A stretch of DNA of 64,000 bases from an uncultured Eubacterium sp. (lineage in GTDB: Bacteria > Bacillota > Clostridia > Lachnospirales > Lachnospiraceae): positions 1-64,000 of the forward strand of contig CAMUML010000017.1 of the NCBI GenBank assembly GCA_947089855.1, in the 5' to 3' direction. The position numbers and the translations under genes were made by a program. A model generated the notes under the pieces. That model was given only the letters and a program-made list of their open reading frames with translations, was not told where the DNA came from and made no database searches. Positions 17,659 to 26,434 of the stretch are shown piece by piece (the stretch's first letter is position 1; each line of letters starts with the position of its first letter).

Positions 17659-17894
17659 CGCTGCATCCAGAAGCTGGGGCTTTCCGGCTATGCCGCTGCG
17701 AAACGCAGGAGCTTCTAAGCATTCTGTGCCAAGGTTATTGGTACCGGACGAACCGGGGATTGACCCGCCGTCCGTGGCGGCAATCCCCTTTTCCGGGCAT
17801 CCGTGCCCGGAAATTCTGACAGTGGCAGAATGCTAAGAAGTTCCAGCATTTCTCCGCAAGCATATCCGGAAAGCCCCAGCTCCTGGATGCGGCT
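17659..17894. repeat. 236-bp palindromic repeat, copy A
   Basis: An imperfect inverted structure with about 25-bp terminal inverted repeats (left AGCTGGGGCTTTCCGG at 17672, right CCGGAAAGCCCCAGCT at 17866-17881). Inside are GGGGATTG...CAATCCCC and CCGGGCA-TCCG-TGCCCGG hairpins and GCATTCTG/CAGAATGC. It lies about 110 bp before purL, so it is likely in the purL leader. Copy B at 18436-18671 is its reverse complement with only scattered differences. There is no transposase. The structure suits a MITE or other non-autonomous intergenic repeat. Confidence 0.8.
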
Positions 17895-18435
17895 GGCTTT
17901 GGACAGCGGTACGTTTATATTTGTGGCTGGCCAATTTCATATTTTAGCTGACCGCTTTGTGCTGAATATGCAATTATATAGAATTTTACACCTGTTTACA
18001 ACTTTTCAGGTTTTGACGCATTTTTACAAAACAAGAACTATATACTGTATATAATTGCAGCCGTTTAAACTATATCTTGTGTTCGAGGAAAAACTTGCAA
18101 ACTGGTGGAATTCTATTCAAAATCTAAGGTGCGTTTGAAAATACCACGTAGTTGTACATCATTCTGAAAGATCGCACATTACTTAAAAAATCTGTTGGTT
18201 TTTTCTCTGCATTGCCGTAAAGATGCAATAAGGCTCATTTTAGATTTCATTTTACGCCATAAGCTCAAAATTGTATATCATTTAATTTCTAGCACGCCAT
18301 AAAAGTTTTCTTTGCCCTGACGTAAATCAATCCGTCCAAATCAATAATCTTGTCTGGATGGTGCAGGCTCTTTGAAAATTCCCTGCCATTAGTAAAAAGC
18401 CAGCCACAAAACCCATACCTACCGTTTCCAAGAAC
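17895..18435. other. Gene-free spacer between inverted repeats
   Basis: About 540 bp with no supported gene. It turns AT-rich in the middle (17960-18130) and probably holds the purL promoter on the minus strand; no convincing -35/-10 pair could be fixed. The dyad TATACTGTATATA near 18041 is palindromic but has no known role. Confidence 0.4.
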
Positions 18436-18671
18436 AGCCGCAACCAGGAGCTGGGGCTTTCCGGCTGTACCTGCGGAGAAATGCTGGTACCTCTTAGCAT
18501 TCTGCCATTCTCAGAATTTCCGGGCACGGATGCCCGGAAAAGGGGATTGCCGCCACGGACGGCGGGTCAATCCCCGGTTCGTCCGGTACCAATAACCTTG
18601 GCACAGAATGCTTAGAGGTCCCTGCATTTCGCAGCGGTACAGCCGGAAAGCCCCAGCTCCTGGTTGCAGCG
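18436..18671. repeat. 236-bp palindromic repeat, copy B (inverted)
   Basis: Reverse-complement copy of the element at 17659-17894, with the same terminal repeats and internal hairpins. The two copies could pair into a very long stem if both were transcribed, or recombine to invert the 541 bp between them. Short reading frames across it are repeat artefacts. Confidence 0.8.
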
Positions 18672-18798
18672 TCCGGACCGCAGCTTAATGCACTCTGCCT
18701 GCAACCCCCAGCAGCCAACAAAGTTCGTTCCTGCTTGCTATCATATCATGTCTTTTCTGGCGATTCAATGGGATTTGGCAGGATTTAAAATAATTTCT

Positions 18799-18942
18799 AT
18801 TACTATTCACGGCCTGGGGGCCGCTCACAGTAACAATTCGGGGCGATATTGAAAGTTTGCTTCGCAAAATCGCCCCTCACTCCTGAATCGTGTTCTCACG
18901 GAATGCGCAGTTTATGCGCATTCCTGGCCCTTGAATAGTAAC
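18799..18942. repeat. 144-bp palindromic element of a second family
   Basis: TTACTATTCA (18800-18809) and TGAATAGTAA (18932-18941) are perfect terminal inverted repeats. Inside are GGGGCGAT/ATCGCCCC (18840-18847, 18869-18876) and GGAATGCGCA/TGCGCATTCC (18900-18909, 18915-18924). The nested hairpins suggest either a small non-autonomous repeat or a structured RNA. It is unrelated in sequence to the 236-bp family next to it. Confidence 0.65.
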
Positions 18943-19203
18943 TAATTTCTAAATTTGGCTACAAATCCTGCCGCCCGCTGCCTTGACACCACATAGCGGA
19001 ATGCATATACTAAAAACAGTACCCTTTGCCATTTTGATGCCTGGAGCCTGTAAACTATAATTCCGGTTATGATACCGCAGGCCGCCAGAATCTACAGTAA
19101 TGTAACTAAGAAAGTGATTGGCTGGCGGCCCGCAGTCGGGTTATACTGTAAATTTAACTGGTGTGCAGTATAGATAGCCGGTTTTTCCTGGAGGGCCTTT
19201 ACC
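18943..19203 (+). other. Leader of the two-component operon
   Basis: No gene. GCCGCCAG (19081-19088) and CTGGCGGC (19122-19129) can pair across 33 nt. An AT-rich stretch near 19141-19180 probably contains the operon promoter. Confidence 0.35.
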
Positions 19204-19863
19204 TTGATCCATATATTAATCGCAGAAGACGAAAAACCCATTTCAAATTTGATTAAATTGAGCCTGAAAAATGCCGGCTACCAGTGCGACTGTGCGTTTG
19301 ACGGGGCACAGGCAGCAGATAAGATTGAATCCGGCTGCTATGACTTAATATTGCTGGATATTATGCTTCCTGACATTGACGGCTTTGAGCTAATGGAGTA
19401 TATCCGGCCGCTGGAAATACCGGTTATTTTTATAACGGCCAAAAATTCCGTTACCGACAAAGTAAAAGGGCTGCGCATGGGCGCAGAGGATTATATTGTA
19501 AAACCATTTGAGATTATAGAGCTGCTTGCCCGCATTGATGTTGTGCTGCGCCGTTACCATAAGGCAGATGAGGTCATTGCGGTTGCAGGGCTTGTGATAG
19601 ATACCAGATCCAGAAAAGTAACGCGTGGCGGCAGCCAGGTTGCCCTAACGCCAAAGGAATATGAACTGCTGCTGTTGTTTGCACAAAACCCCAATACGGC
19701 GCTCTACCGGGAAACAATCTACGAACGCATCTGGGAAAAGGAATTTGTCTACGGCAGCAAAACGGTCGACCTGCATATCCAAAGATTGCGGCGTAAGGCG
19801 CATCTGGAAAAAGAACTGCAGGCGGTCAATAAAGTTGGCTACCGCTTTGAGGTGGATACATGA
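19204..19863 (+). CDS. OmpR-family response regulator
   Basis: A 219-residue regulator: receiver domain (acidic EDE near residue 8, phosphoacceptor in DLILLDIMLPDIDGFEL near residue 51, switch Thr in FITAKN, Lys in VKPFEI) and a winged-helix DNA-binding domain (LTPKEYELLLLFAQNP...TVDLHIQRLRRK). The start is TTG at 19204 with GGAGG 9 nt upstream. The stop overlaps the kinase start by four bases (ATGA). With kinase, exported protein and a VanY-like peptidase it suggests a cell-wall or glycopeptide-type stress circuit. Confidence 0.93.
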   Translation: MIHILIAEDEKPISNLIKLSLKNAGYQCDCAFDGAQAADKIESGCYDLILLDIMLPDIDGFELMEYIRPLEIPVIFITAKNSVTDKVKGLRMGAEDYIVKPFEIIELLARIDVVLRRYHKADEVIAVAGLVIDTRSRKVTRGGSQVALTPKEYELLLLFAQNPNTALYRETIYERIWEKEFVYGSKTVDLHIQRLRRKAHLEKELQAVNKVGYRFEVDT

Positions 19864-21260
19864 AATTCCGGTTTAAAGCAGCCTGCTGTATGATCACACT
19901 GATGTCCCTGCTGTTTGGGGCAGGCGGCAGCGCATTGACTTCCATTACCTTCCAGACATCGCTGCAGCAGGAAAAACTGGCAGCGCAGCAATCATACCGT
20001 ATGATCTTAAATACGTTGCAGGTCGTCAATAGCATGGACGACTGGAAGGATGAAAAACAGATCCCAAAAATCCTAAAACAACTTTCCACACAAGGTTCTT
20101 ATTGGGCTGCATTGCAGCTGCATACAAAGGCTGAATCGTTATATTCTGAAGGGGGCGCAGCCGCATATTTTATAAAACTATACGACCAAATCGATACTAC
20201 CCACCTGGCCTGCGCGGTGATTACCACACCGGATGCCCACTATTATCTGCAGCTTTCGGGTTCTTTTTCCGTGGACAAGACGGTTTATTACCTGGACGCT
20301 GCCTATGACATCACTTCGATCTTCGATGCCCGCAAGCAGCAGCAGGATATTTATATGCAGATTTTTGCCATACTTTTATCAGCGTGTGCATTTTTTTCCT
20401 ATATCTTTGCATTTTTTTTGACACGCCCGCTGGCACGCCTGTCCAGGGCATCGCGCGAGATTGCATCTGGAAATTACACCTACCGCAGCCGCATCAAAAG
20501 CAATGACGAAGTGGGTGCTGTTTCCCGGGACTTTGACCAAATGGCGGATAACCTGCAGGCAAGCATGGAAGAACTGAAGGATTCTATGGGCCGCCAAAAC
20601 CAGTTTATAGAGAATTTTACCCATGAACTAAAAACGCCTATGACATCTATTATCGGATATGCAGACCTTTTAAGGAGCGAAACTTTATCCAAAGAAGACC
20701 AGGTGGATGCTGCCAATTACATATTTTCCGAAGCGAAACGCCTGGAACGGCTTTCGTTAAAGCTGCTGGATATTTTTGTGGCTGAACACGCCGAACTGGC
20801 CTTGGCCAAATCATGTCCGGCTGAACTGGCCGGCAGCCTGGTAAACCATTTGAAACCAACGCTTGCCCAAGAGCATATTTCCCTGGAATGTAACTGTGAG
20901 CTGGGCTATTGTATGCTGGATACCGATTTTTTTGGTTCCCTGCTGGTAAATTTGATCGAAAATGCCAGAAAAGCACTGCCGCATGGCGGGAATATCCTAG
21001 TACGCACAGAAATGTCAAACGAAGGCTGTCGGCTGACGGTGGCTGACAACGGAAACGGCATCCCCAAGGAATCCCTGGCGCATATTACAGAAGCTTTTTA
21101 CCGTGTAGACAAAGCACGTTCCCAGGCACAAGGCGGCGCCGGGCTGGGCTTGACGCTGTGCGCAGAAATCGCCAGGCTGCATCATGGCACTATCTCATTT
21201 GAAAGTGTACCGGCCAGCGGCACGACCGTTACGGTAGACTTAAAAGGAGGCCGCATATGA
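19860..21260 (+). CDS. Membrane sensor histidine kinase
   Basis: A 466-residue kinase: two membrane helices (near residues 7-27 and 165-185) flanking an extracytoplasmic sensor domain, a HAMP segment (RPLARLSRASREIASGNY), an H-box (NFTHELKTPMTSIIGY), N-box (NLIENARKAL), G1 (VADNGNGIP) and G2 (GGAGLGLTLC). It starts in a four-base overlap with the response regulator and ends in another with the next gene. The sensor domain of about 130 residues has no family I recognise. Confidence 0.93.
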   Translation: MKFRFKAACCMITLMSLLFGAGGSALTSITFQTSLQQEKLAAQQSYRMILNTLQVVNSMDDWKDEKQIPKILKQLSTQGSYWAALQLHTKAESLYSEGGAAAYFIKLYDQIDTTHLACAVITTPDAHYYLQLSGSFSVDKTVYYLDAAYDITSIFDARKQQQDIYMQIFAILLSACAFFSYIFAFFLTRPLARLSRASREIASGNYTYRSRIKSNDEVGAVSRDFDQMADNLQASMEELKDSMGRQNQFIENFTHELKTPMTSIIGYADLLRSETLSKEDQVDAANYIFSEAKRLERLSLKLLDIFVAEHAELALAKSCPAELAGSLVNHLKPTLAQEHISLECNCELGYCMLDTDFFGSLLVNLIENARKALPHGGNILVRTEMSNEGCRLTVADNGNGIPKESLAHITEAFYRVDKARSQAQGGAGLGLTLCAEIARLHHGTISFESVPASGTTVTVDLKGGRI

Positions 21261-22159
21261 AATTTTCCAAAATACTGTTTGCCGGTTTTTATCTTTTGCT
21301 GGCCGCTGTGATTTCTACTGCGGGCTTCCTGCTGCCGCCAGCAATGTCCAAATACCAGGATGAGCAGATATTTTCCAAAATTGAACATTCCCCGATCGAA
21401 CCCGTGGAATTTACATACAGCTCCAGCCCCCTGGATACGCTTGTGCTAATGCAGTCTGCGCGCAGCCTGGTAGACTACCCGGTAACTGCCGGCATCCATT
21501 CCCAGGAAGAAATCTATAAAATTGCGCAAAAAATGATCCGCCAGCTGCAACGCCACGGCATTACGGTTTTTCAAAAGGAAGAAACCGTTTTGGAACATTC
21601 GGAAAACCTGCGCCTGGCCATTGCCCTGGACACCCCTTCGCAAACTTCAAGCACAAGCGGTTCCTTCCAAAAGGACCCTGTTTCGGTTACCGATATACCG
21701 CAAGATAAAGAAACCTATAGCAGCAAGACAGGGCTTTCTAATGATGGGGATGAAGATAATTCCGTAGATATTACAACTGCAATCGTATGGGAATGCCGCC
21801 TGTATTCCTATTGGGGATATTCGGCTGTCTTTTGGATCGACGATAAAACAGAAAAGCTGGTAGACTTAAACCTCTATACCGAACAGACCCTAAGGGCCTC
21901 AGAAGGTTCTGAGGAAGCAGCAGCAATGGCAAGCGCCATTTCCAATTTCCTAAAAGACAATTATCAAGTGCAGGCAAAATGCTCGCCTCAGGCCGTATTT
22001 CAAAATGATGCTGCCTCATACTATGGCAAATTATACGACGGGCAGGCCAATAAAACCGAATCCAACTATATTATTCAATTAAAAGACAAGTCTGAAAAAT
22101 TAGTCCGGATACAATTAAGCATCCATGGAAACCTGGAAATTAACGAGGCCGCAGAATGA
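21257..22159 (+). CDS. Exported protein of the two-component operon, unknown function
   Basis: A 300-residue protein with an N-terminal hydrophobic segment (residues 4-28, LFAGFYLLLAAVISTAGFLL), which is a signal peptide or membrane anchor; no lipobox Cys. The rest is hydrophilic and extracytoplasmic. I do not recognise a domain. A low-complexity Ser/Asp-rich stretch (about 140-170) splits it. Its ATGA overlap with the kinase gene makes it part of the signalling operon, perhaps a sensor partner or regulator of the kinase. That role is inference from position. Confidence 0.8.
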   Translation: MKFSKILFAGFYLLLAAVISTAGFLLPPAMSKYQDEQIFSKIEHSPIEPVEFTYSSSPLDTLVLMQSARSLVDYPVTAGIHSQEEIYKIAQKMIRQLQRHGITVFQKEETVLEHSENLRLAIALDTPSQTSSTSGSFQKDPVSVTDIPQDKETYSSKTGLSNDGDEDNSVDITTAIVWECRLYSYWGYSAVFWIDDKTEKLVDLNLYTEQTLRASEGSEEAAAMASAISNFLKDNYQVQAKCSPQAVFQNDAASYYGKLYDGQANKTESNYIIQLKDKSEKLVRIQLSIHGNLEINEAAE

Positions 22160-22240
22160 TAGCTTTCCGATGCCAAATATATTTAATTTATTTGTCTTTA
22201 AGTATTATGGTTAAGATATTCTTTCCGATAACTATATAGA

Positions 22241-22258
22241 GGGTTTTTCGCAAAACCC
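22241..22258 (+). terminator. Hairpin before vanY-like gene
   Basis: GGGTTTT (22241-22247) and AAAACCC (22252-22258) form a 7-bp stem with a TCGC loop, followed by CCTTTAC. The U-tract is poor, so it is more likely a weak or processing hairpin that lowers expression of the peptidase relative to the kinase genes. Confidence 0.4.
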
Positions 22259-22282
22259 CCTTTACGAAAGCGAGGTTATTAC

Positions 22283-23245
22283 ATGTACACACATGACAGC
22301 TCATCCGAAGATACCTACGATACCGCGCAAGAAAGAAACCGGAAACGGCGGCAGGCGCGCAACAAAAAAAAGCGGACACGCCAAAGGCAGCTTAAAATCG
22401 TACTGTCTGTGGCTGTCTTTACATTGACGCTGACCGCTGCAGCCGGTTGGCAGATATTAAAACAGCAGACGGATGTCTGGCAAGACCTTTCCAAAGAGGC
22501 AACGACGCTGCTCCCGCTTGAACAGCAGCAAAAAAACCAAAGAAAAAAAGACCGTGCCGCATCCAAGCCAAAAAAAGCATCCTTAACGCCGGAAGAAATT
22601 ACCCTTCCGGAACAGCGCACAGATACAACTGCGGATGACGAAAAAGAGGTTGCCCATATTACCTCCGTTTCCGACGAATGGAACCTGATCCTGGTAAACC
22701 CTTGGAATACCCTTCCCAAAAACTATGAGGTCAGCCTAATGCCATTGGAAAACGGGCAGTCCATCGATTCCCGCTGCTACGTGGAACTGCAAGAAATGCT
22801 GGCCGCTTGCCGCGCAGATGGGCTACAGCCGCTTATCTGCTCTTCTTACCGCACGCAGGAAATGCAGGAAGCGCTTTTCCAGGAACGCATTGACGAATTA
22901 AAGGCGCAGGGCTACTCCGAAAAAGACGCGGATACCAAAGCCGCTACATCTGTCGCCCGCCCTGGCACAAGCGAACACCAGCTTGGGCTTGCGCTGGATA
23001 TAGTGGACAAGACCCAGCAAATGTTAGACTATACCCAGGAATACACAATGGTACAGCAATGGCTGATAGCAAATAGCTGGAAATATGGGTTTATCCTGCG
23101 CTACCCAAACGATAAAAGCGAGCTGACCGGCATTATCTATGAACCGTGGCATTACCGGTTTGTAGGGAAAGAAGTCGCTGAAGAAATCCATACACGTAAC
23201 ATCTGTTTTGAAGAATACTTAGAAGGGCTGAAAAAGGAACGCTAG
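22283..23245 (+). CDS. VanY-like D-alanyl-D-alanine carboxypeptidase
   Basis: A 320-residue peptidase anchored by one N-terminal helix (residues 34-56, after a very basic cytosolic tail of RKRRQARNKKK type), then a charged linker and a VanY/DacB M15 domain in the last 190 residues. The zinc site is visible: GTSEHQLGLALDI (His and Asp ligands) and EPWHYRF (His), with substrate-binding SSYR. The family removes the last D-Ala of peptidoglycan stem peptides outside the cell. It lies 123 bp behind the two-component genes on the same strand. Glycopeptide resistance is not implied, since no vanHAX genes are near. Confidence 0.9.
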   Translation: MYTHDSSSEDTYDTAQERNRKRRQARNKKKRTRQRQLKIVLSVAVFTLTLTAAAGWQILKQQTDVWQDLSKEATTLLPLEQQQKNQRKKDRAASKPKKASLTPEEITLPEQRTDTTADDEKEVAHITSVSDEWNLILVNPWNTLPKNYEVSLMPLENGQSIDSRCYVELQEMLAACRADGLQPLICSSYRTQEMQEALFQERIDELKAQGYSEKDADTKAATSVARPGTSEHQLGLALDIVDKTQQMLDYTQEYTMVQQWLIANSWKYGFILRYPNDKSELTGIIYEPWHYRFVGKEVAEEIHTRNICFEEYLEGLKKER

Positions 23246-23266
23246 TAACCACGAAATAAAAAACTA

Positions 23267-23300
23267 TCCGGATACAGGGATAAAACCACCTGCATCCGGA
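23267..23300. terminator. Bidirectional terminator between convergent genes
   Basis: TCCGGAT-A-CAGG (23267-23278) pairs with CCTG-C-ATCCGGA (23289-23300). On the minus strand it is followed by TAGTTTTTTATTT, a good U-tract for the HPr-like gene; on the plus strand it ends the vanY-like transcript less well. Confidence 0.7.
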
Positions 23301-23364
23301 CGCACTGCTTTTGCAGGCAAAAAATTTGCCAGCCACACATGCCCACGGGCAGCCTTTTTGCCAG

Positions 23365-23589
23365 TCAGGCAACCGCATATTTGCGCACTACCTGGTCAAA
23401 TACCGGGTTGTCGCCCTTATAAGAAACTTTCATATCATTCATCATAAGCCCCAGTACGCCAAGGATGGATTTCCCATCAATAAACATATGGCGGTAAATC
23501 AAATTTATATCAAAATCACAATTTTCTGCTGCCTTGACAAATTCCTGCACGTCGCTTGTTTCATTTAACCGGATGATTGTTTCTTTCAT
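23365..23589 (-). CDS. HPr-family-like small protein without the active His
   Basis: A 74-residue protein with the HPr fold signature in its second half: FDINLIYRHMFIDGKSILGVLGLMMND resembles the region around the regulatory Ser of HPr (GKSI). The residue block that would hold phosphorylatable His15 is replaced (no H near residue 15). Such catabolite-repression-HPr-like proteins cannot carry phosphate for sugar uptake and are probably regulators. GGAAGAGGGA lies before the ATG. It stands alone. Confidence 0.75.
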   Translation of the reverse strand: MKETIIRLNETSDVQEFVKAAENCDFDINLIYRHMFIDGKSILGVLGLMMNDMKVSYKGDNPVFDQVVRKYAVA

Positions 23590-24066
23590 CGTCCCTCTTC
23601 CTTTCCATTAACAGGTTTTACAAATAGTTTTTACAAGAATGGCATTTTCATACACATCTCATTAAAATATTATTCTGTAAATCAAATATTCGTTACTGGA
23701 TGATATATGAAAACTGCCTCTGCCTGTACAGCCCAAACTAGGCTGGCCCACGGCCTTTAGCACCCTTTTGCAACTTCTATCGGAAAAGATTTGATTCATA
23801 TATTATCTATAGCGAATTATGGCACTTTATTTTTTATCTGTCAAATACTGTTTTTTAGGCAAAATTTTTAACAATTTTGTTTTATTTACCTATAAATCAG
23901 CCTAATAGAAGGCCATAATCCTCATATTTTGGATTATTTTTCAAACATTTTATCCACTTACCCTGTTTTATCCTGTCGAATTGTAAGTTCCGATAAAAAT
24001 CAGCCCCATTTTTTTGTCGAAATGCATAAAATTTGGTCTAATTGTAATATATAAAACCAATCCGGT
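23590..24066. other. Intergenic region with terminator-like hairpins
   Basis: No supported gene in about 480 bp. AAACC-GGATT-GGTTT next to the helicase stop (about 24056-24070) followed by TATAT on the minus strand is a plausible helicase terminator. ATAATCC/GGATTAT with a following T-run (about 23919-23945) forms another hairpin on the plus strand with no gene ahead of it. The AT-rich part near 23640-23700 probably holds the HPr-like promoter. Confidence 0.4.
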
Positions 24067-26424
24067 TTACAACCTATGTTTCATCCAAAAATGTTTTAGT
24101 TTTTCAGCGACATCCGCAATATTGCACACTTCAAAGCCGTCCCACTCCCGCGGGAACAGCGCCTGGTATTCCTTTTGCAAAAACCGGTCATCCAAAAGCA
24201 CGATCACACCTGTATCGGAAACGGTACGTATGACACGCCCTGCCGCCTGCAGCACTTTGTTCATCCCAGGATAACGGTAAGCAAAATCAAAGCCATTGCC
24301 GGAGCGCTTGTCATAAAACTGCCTTAAGATTTCCCGTTCATTCCCTACTTGCGGCAGGCCCGTCCCTACCACGACCGCACCGATCAGCTGCTGCTCCTTT
24401 AAGTCGATGCCCTCCCCAAAAATACCCCCCATCACGCAAAACGCTATCATCGAACGCGTACGTTCCACCGAAAATTCGGCCAAAAAAGCTTCCCGGTCTG
24501 CTTCCTTCATGCCGCTTTTTTGCACAATGCAGTCCATTTGGCACTGGCCCTGGCCTTGATTTTCCAAAAAAACCTGGTACACATCGTCCATCATTTTATA
24601 CGATGGGAAAAATACAATATAATTGCCTGTTTTCTGCAGCCCCGTCTGGTAAATATATCCGGCCATCCGCTGATATTCCGCCTGCGTGCGCCTGGTATAC
24701 CGGCTGGTTACATCACTGCTGATCAAAAGCAGCTTTTGCTGCGGGCAAAATACCGTCTGTGCATATACGGCATAATTATCTTCACAAGTACTCAACAGCT
24801 TTTTATAATACTGGATTGGCAATAGCGTCCCAGAAAAAAAGACTGTACTGCGCCCTTTATCAAGCCGCCGCTGCAGGTTGACGGAAGGATCTACACAAAA
24901 CAGCTTTATTTTAAACCGCCCGTCCTCATGCTCTGAATAAACCACATAATTCTCATCCAGCACTTCCACCGTATCCAAAAAACTACGCACCCTATAATAC
25001 AATTCCAGCACCGTATCCCGGCCTTGAAATTCCCGAAACTGCTGGAAAAACTTGTCAAATTCTACGGTCAGGCCTAGAAGGGCAGTTACAAACGCAGAAA
25101 TATCCTTGTGGTACTGGATCTGCACGCATTCCCTTTTATAGCCCAGCAAAATCTGGTTGGCCTTTTGCAGCATGCCCGCCAGTTTACGGCTATATGTTTT
25201 TACCAGCGCCTTTGCCGCAAGGAAGTCTTCTTTATACAGCGCTGCACTGTACATTTCCCTGCCGCGCTCGACCAGGTTATGCGCCTCGTCCACCAAAAAC
25301 AGATAGCTGCCCCTAACGCCTTCTGCAAAAAACCGTTTCAGATATACCCTTGGGTCAAATACATAATTGTAGTCACAAATAATGTGGTCCACCCACGATG
25401 CCGTATCCAGGCACAGCTCAAACGGGCAGACCATGCGCGCCTGCGCCTGCTGTAGAATAACGTCCCTGGTAAATAGATCCGCCTGGTGCAGTAATTCATA
25501 AACCGCATCGTTGACCCGGTCATAATGCCCTTTCGCATACGGACAGGCATCCGGGTTGCATGCCATATCTTGTGTCAAGCACAGTTTTTCTTTTGCGGTA
25601 ATCTGTACGGTTTTTGCACGCAAGCCCTGTTTTTGGAAAAGTGCAAATGTCTCTTTTGCCACCGTTGCTGTAATGGTTTTTGCCGTCAGGTAGAAAATCT
25701 TATCGCCCAGCCCCTCGCCAACCGCTTTCACTGCCGGAAACAAGGTCGTAACCGTTTTGCCTGCACCCGTAGGGGCCTGGATAAACAGGTTCTTTTCCCG
25801 TAAAATGGTACGGTATACATCGCCAGCCAGCTCCTTTTGGCCTTTACGGTATGGAAACGGGAATTCCAGCTTTTTTGCTGAAGCCTGGCGTATCTGCTGC
25901 CATTCGTACTGGAACTGCGCCCACTTTTTATACTCCTCCATCACCGGCAAAAACCAGGCTTCCAGCTCTTCTAACGTATAATGGCTGTGAAAATAGCGCA
26001 ATTCCTGCGTATCCATATTTACATAAGTCATACGCACGCCAATGGTTTTACAGTGGTTTTGGGCTGCGTAAACATATGCGTAGCATTTTGCCTGTGCAAG
26101 ATGGACTGCCGCCGGCCCTTCCATTTTCGAAACATCCCAAAAAACGCCTTTGATCTCATCGATGGTAACGTCTAAATGGCCTTCTTCCAACAGGATGCCG
26201 TCCGCCCGGCCCTCTAATACAATGGTATAATCCCCTTCGTCAAATTCCATTTTCAGGGGGACTTCCGCTTGATAGCCTGGGCCTGCCTGTTTTTGCAGCT
26301 TGCGGTGTATCCGGCTGCCGCGGTGCATAGCTTCCGCCTGCATGCCGCTTACCTGTCGGTTGTCTATATCGCCGCTGCGCAGGATAAATTCTACAAAATT
26401 ACGGACGGATATTTTTATTTTCAT
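24067..26424 (-). CDS. DinG/Rad3-type FeS helicase with N-terminal PD-(D/E)XK domain
   Basis: A 785-residue superfamily 2 helicase. Residues 1-180 look like a RecB/Cas4-type nuclease domain: GSRIHRKLQ, then YTIVLEGRADGILLEEG and TIDEIKGVFWD, which fit the D and E-x-K positions. The helicase part has Walker A QAPTGAGKTVTTLFP, an iron-sulfur segment with four Cys (KLCLTQDMACNPDACPYAKG, then MVCPFELCLD), the DEAH box (LVDEAHNLVERG) and motif VI (QAAGRVIRTVSD). Such proteins unwind 5'-to-3' in DNA repair. The ATG at 26424 has AAAGGG upstream and lies 11 bp after the activator gene, so it may be cotranscribed with the selenium locus by chance of position. Confidence 0.88.
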   Translation of the reverse strand: MKIKISVRNFVEFILRSGDIDNRQVSGMQAEAMHRGSRIHRKLQKQAGPGYQAEVPLKMEFDEGDYTIVLEGRADGILLEEGHLDVTIDEIKGVFWDVSKMEGPAAVHLAQAKCYAYVYAAQNHCKTIGVRMTYVNMDTQELRYFHSHYTLEELEAWFLPVMEEYKKWAQFQYEWQQIRQASAKKLEFPFPYRKGQKELAGDVYRTILREKNLFIQAPTGAGKTVTTLFPAVKAVGEGLGDKIFYLTAKTITATVAKETFALFQKQGLRAKTVQITAKEKLCLTQDMACNPDACPYAKGHYDRVNDAVYELLHQADLFTRDVILQQAQARMVCPFELCLDTASWVDHIICDYNYVFDPRVYLKRFFAEGVRGSYLFLVDEAHNLVERGREMYSAALYKEDFLAAKALVKTYSRKLAGMLQKANQILLGYKRECVQIQYHKDISAFVTALLGLTVEFDKFFQQFREFQGRDTVLELYYRVRSFLDTVEVLDENYVVYSEHEDGRFKIKLFCVDPSVNLQRRLDKGRSTVFFSGTLLPIQYYKKLLSTCEDNYAVYAQTVFCPQQKLLLISSDVTSRYTRRTQAEYQRMAGYIYQTGLQKTGNYIVFFPSYKMMDDVYQVFLENQGQGQCQMDCIVQKSGMKEADREAFLAEFSVERTRSMIAFCVMGGIFGEGIDLKEQQLIGAVVVGTGLPQVGNEREILRQFYDKRSGNGFDFAYRYPGMNKVLQAAGRVIRTVSDTGVIVLLDDRFLQKEYQALFPREWDGFEVCNIADVAEKLKHFWMKHRL

Positions 26425-26434
26425 GCCATTCCCT

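Noticed and set aside
17550-18435. Purine riboswitch before purL
   Set aside because: No three-stem purine aptamer pattern was recognised; the strong hairpins here belong to the 236-bp repeat.
17659-18671. Several 60-120 codon frames sharing the sequence PGIDPPSVAAIPF
   Set aside because: They are translations of the palindromic repeat, present on both strands, with no ribosome sites.
19860-23245. Vancomycin resistance operon
   Set aside because: A sensor kinase, regulator and VanY-like peptidase occur, but vanH, a D-Ala-D-Lac/Ser ligase and vanX are absent.
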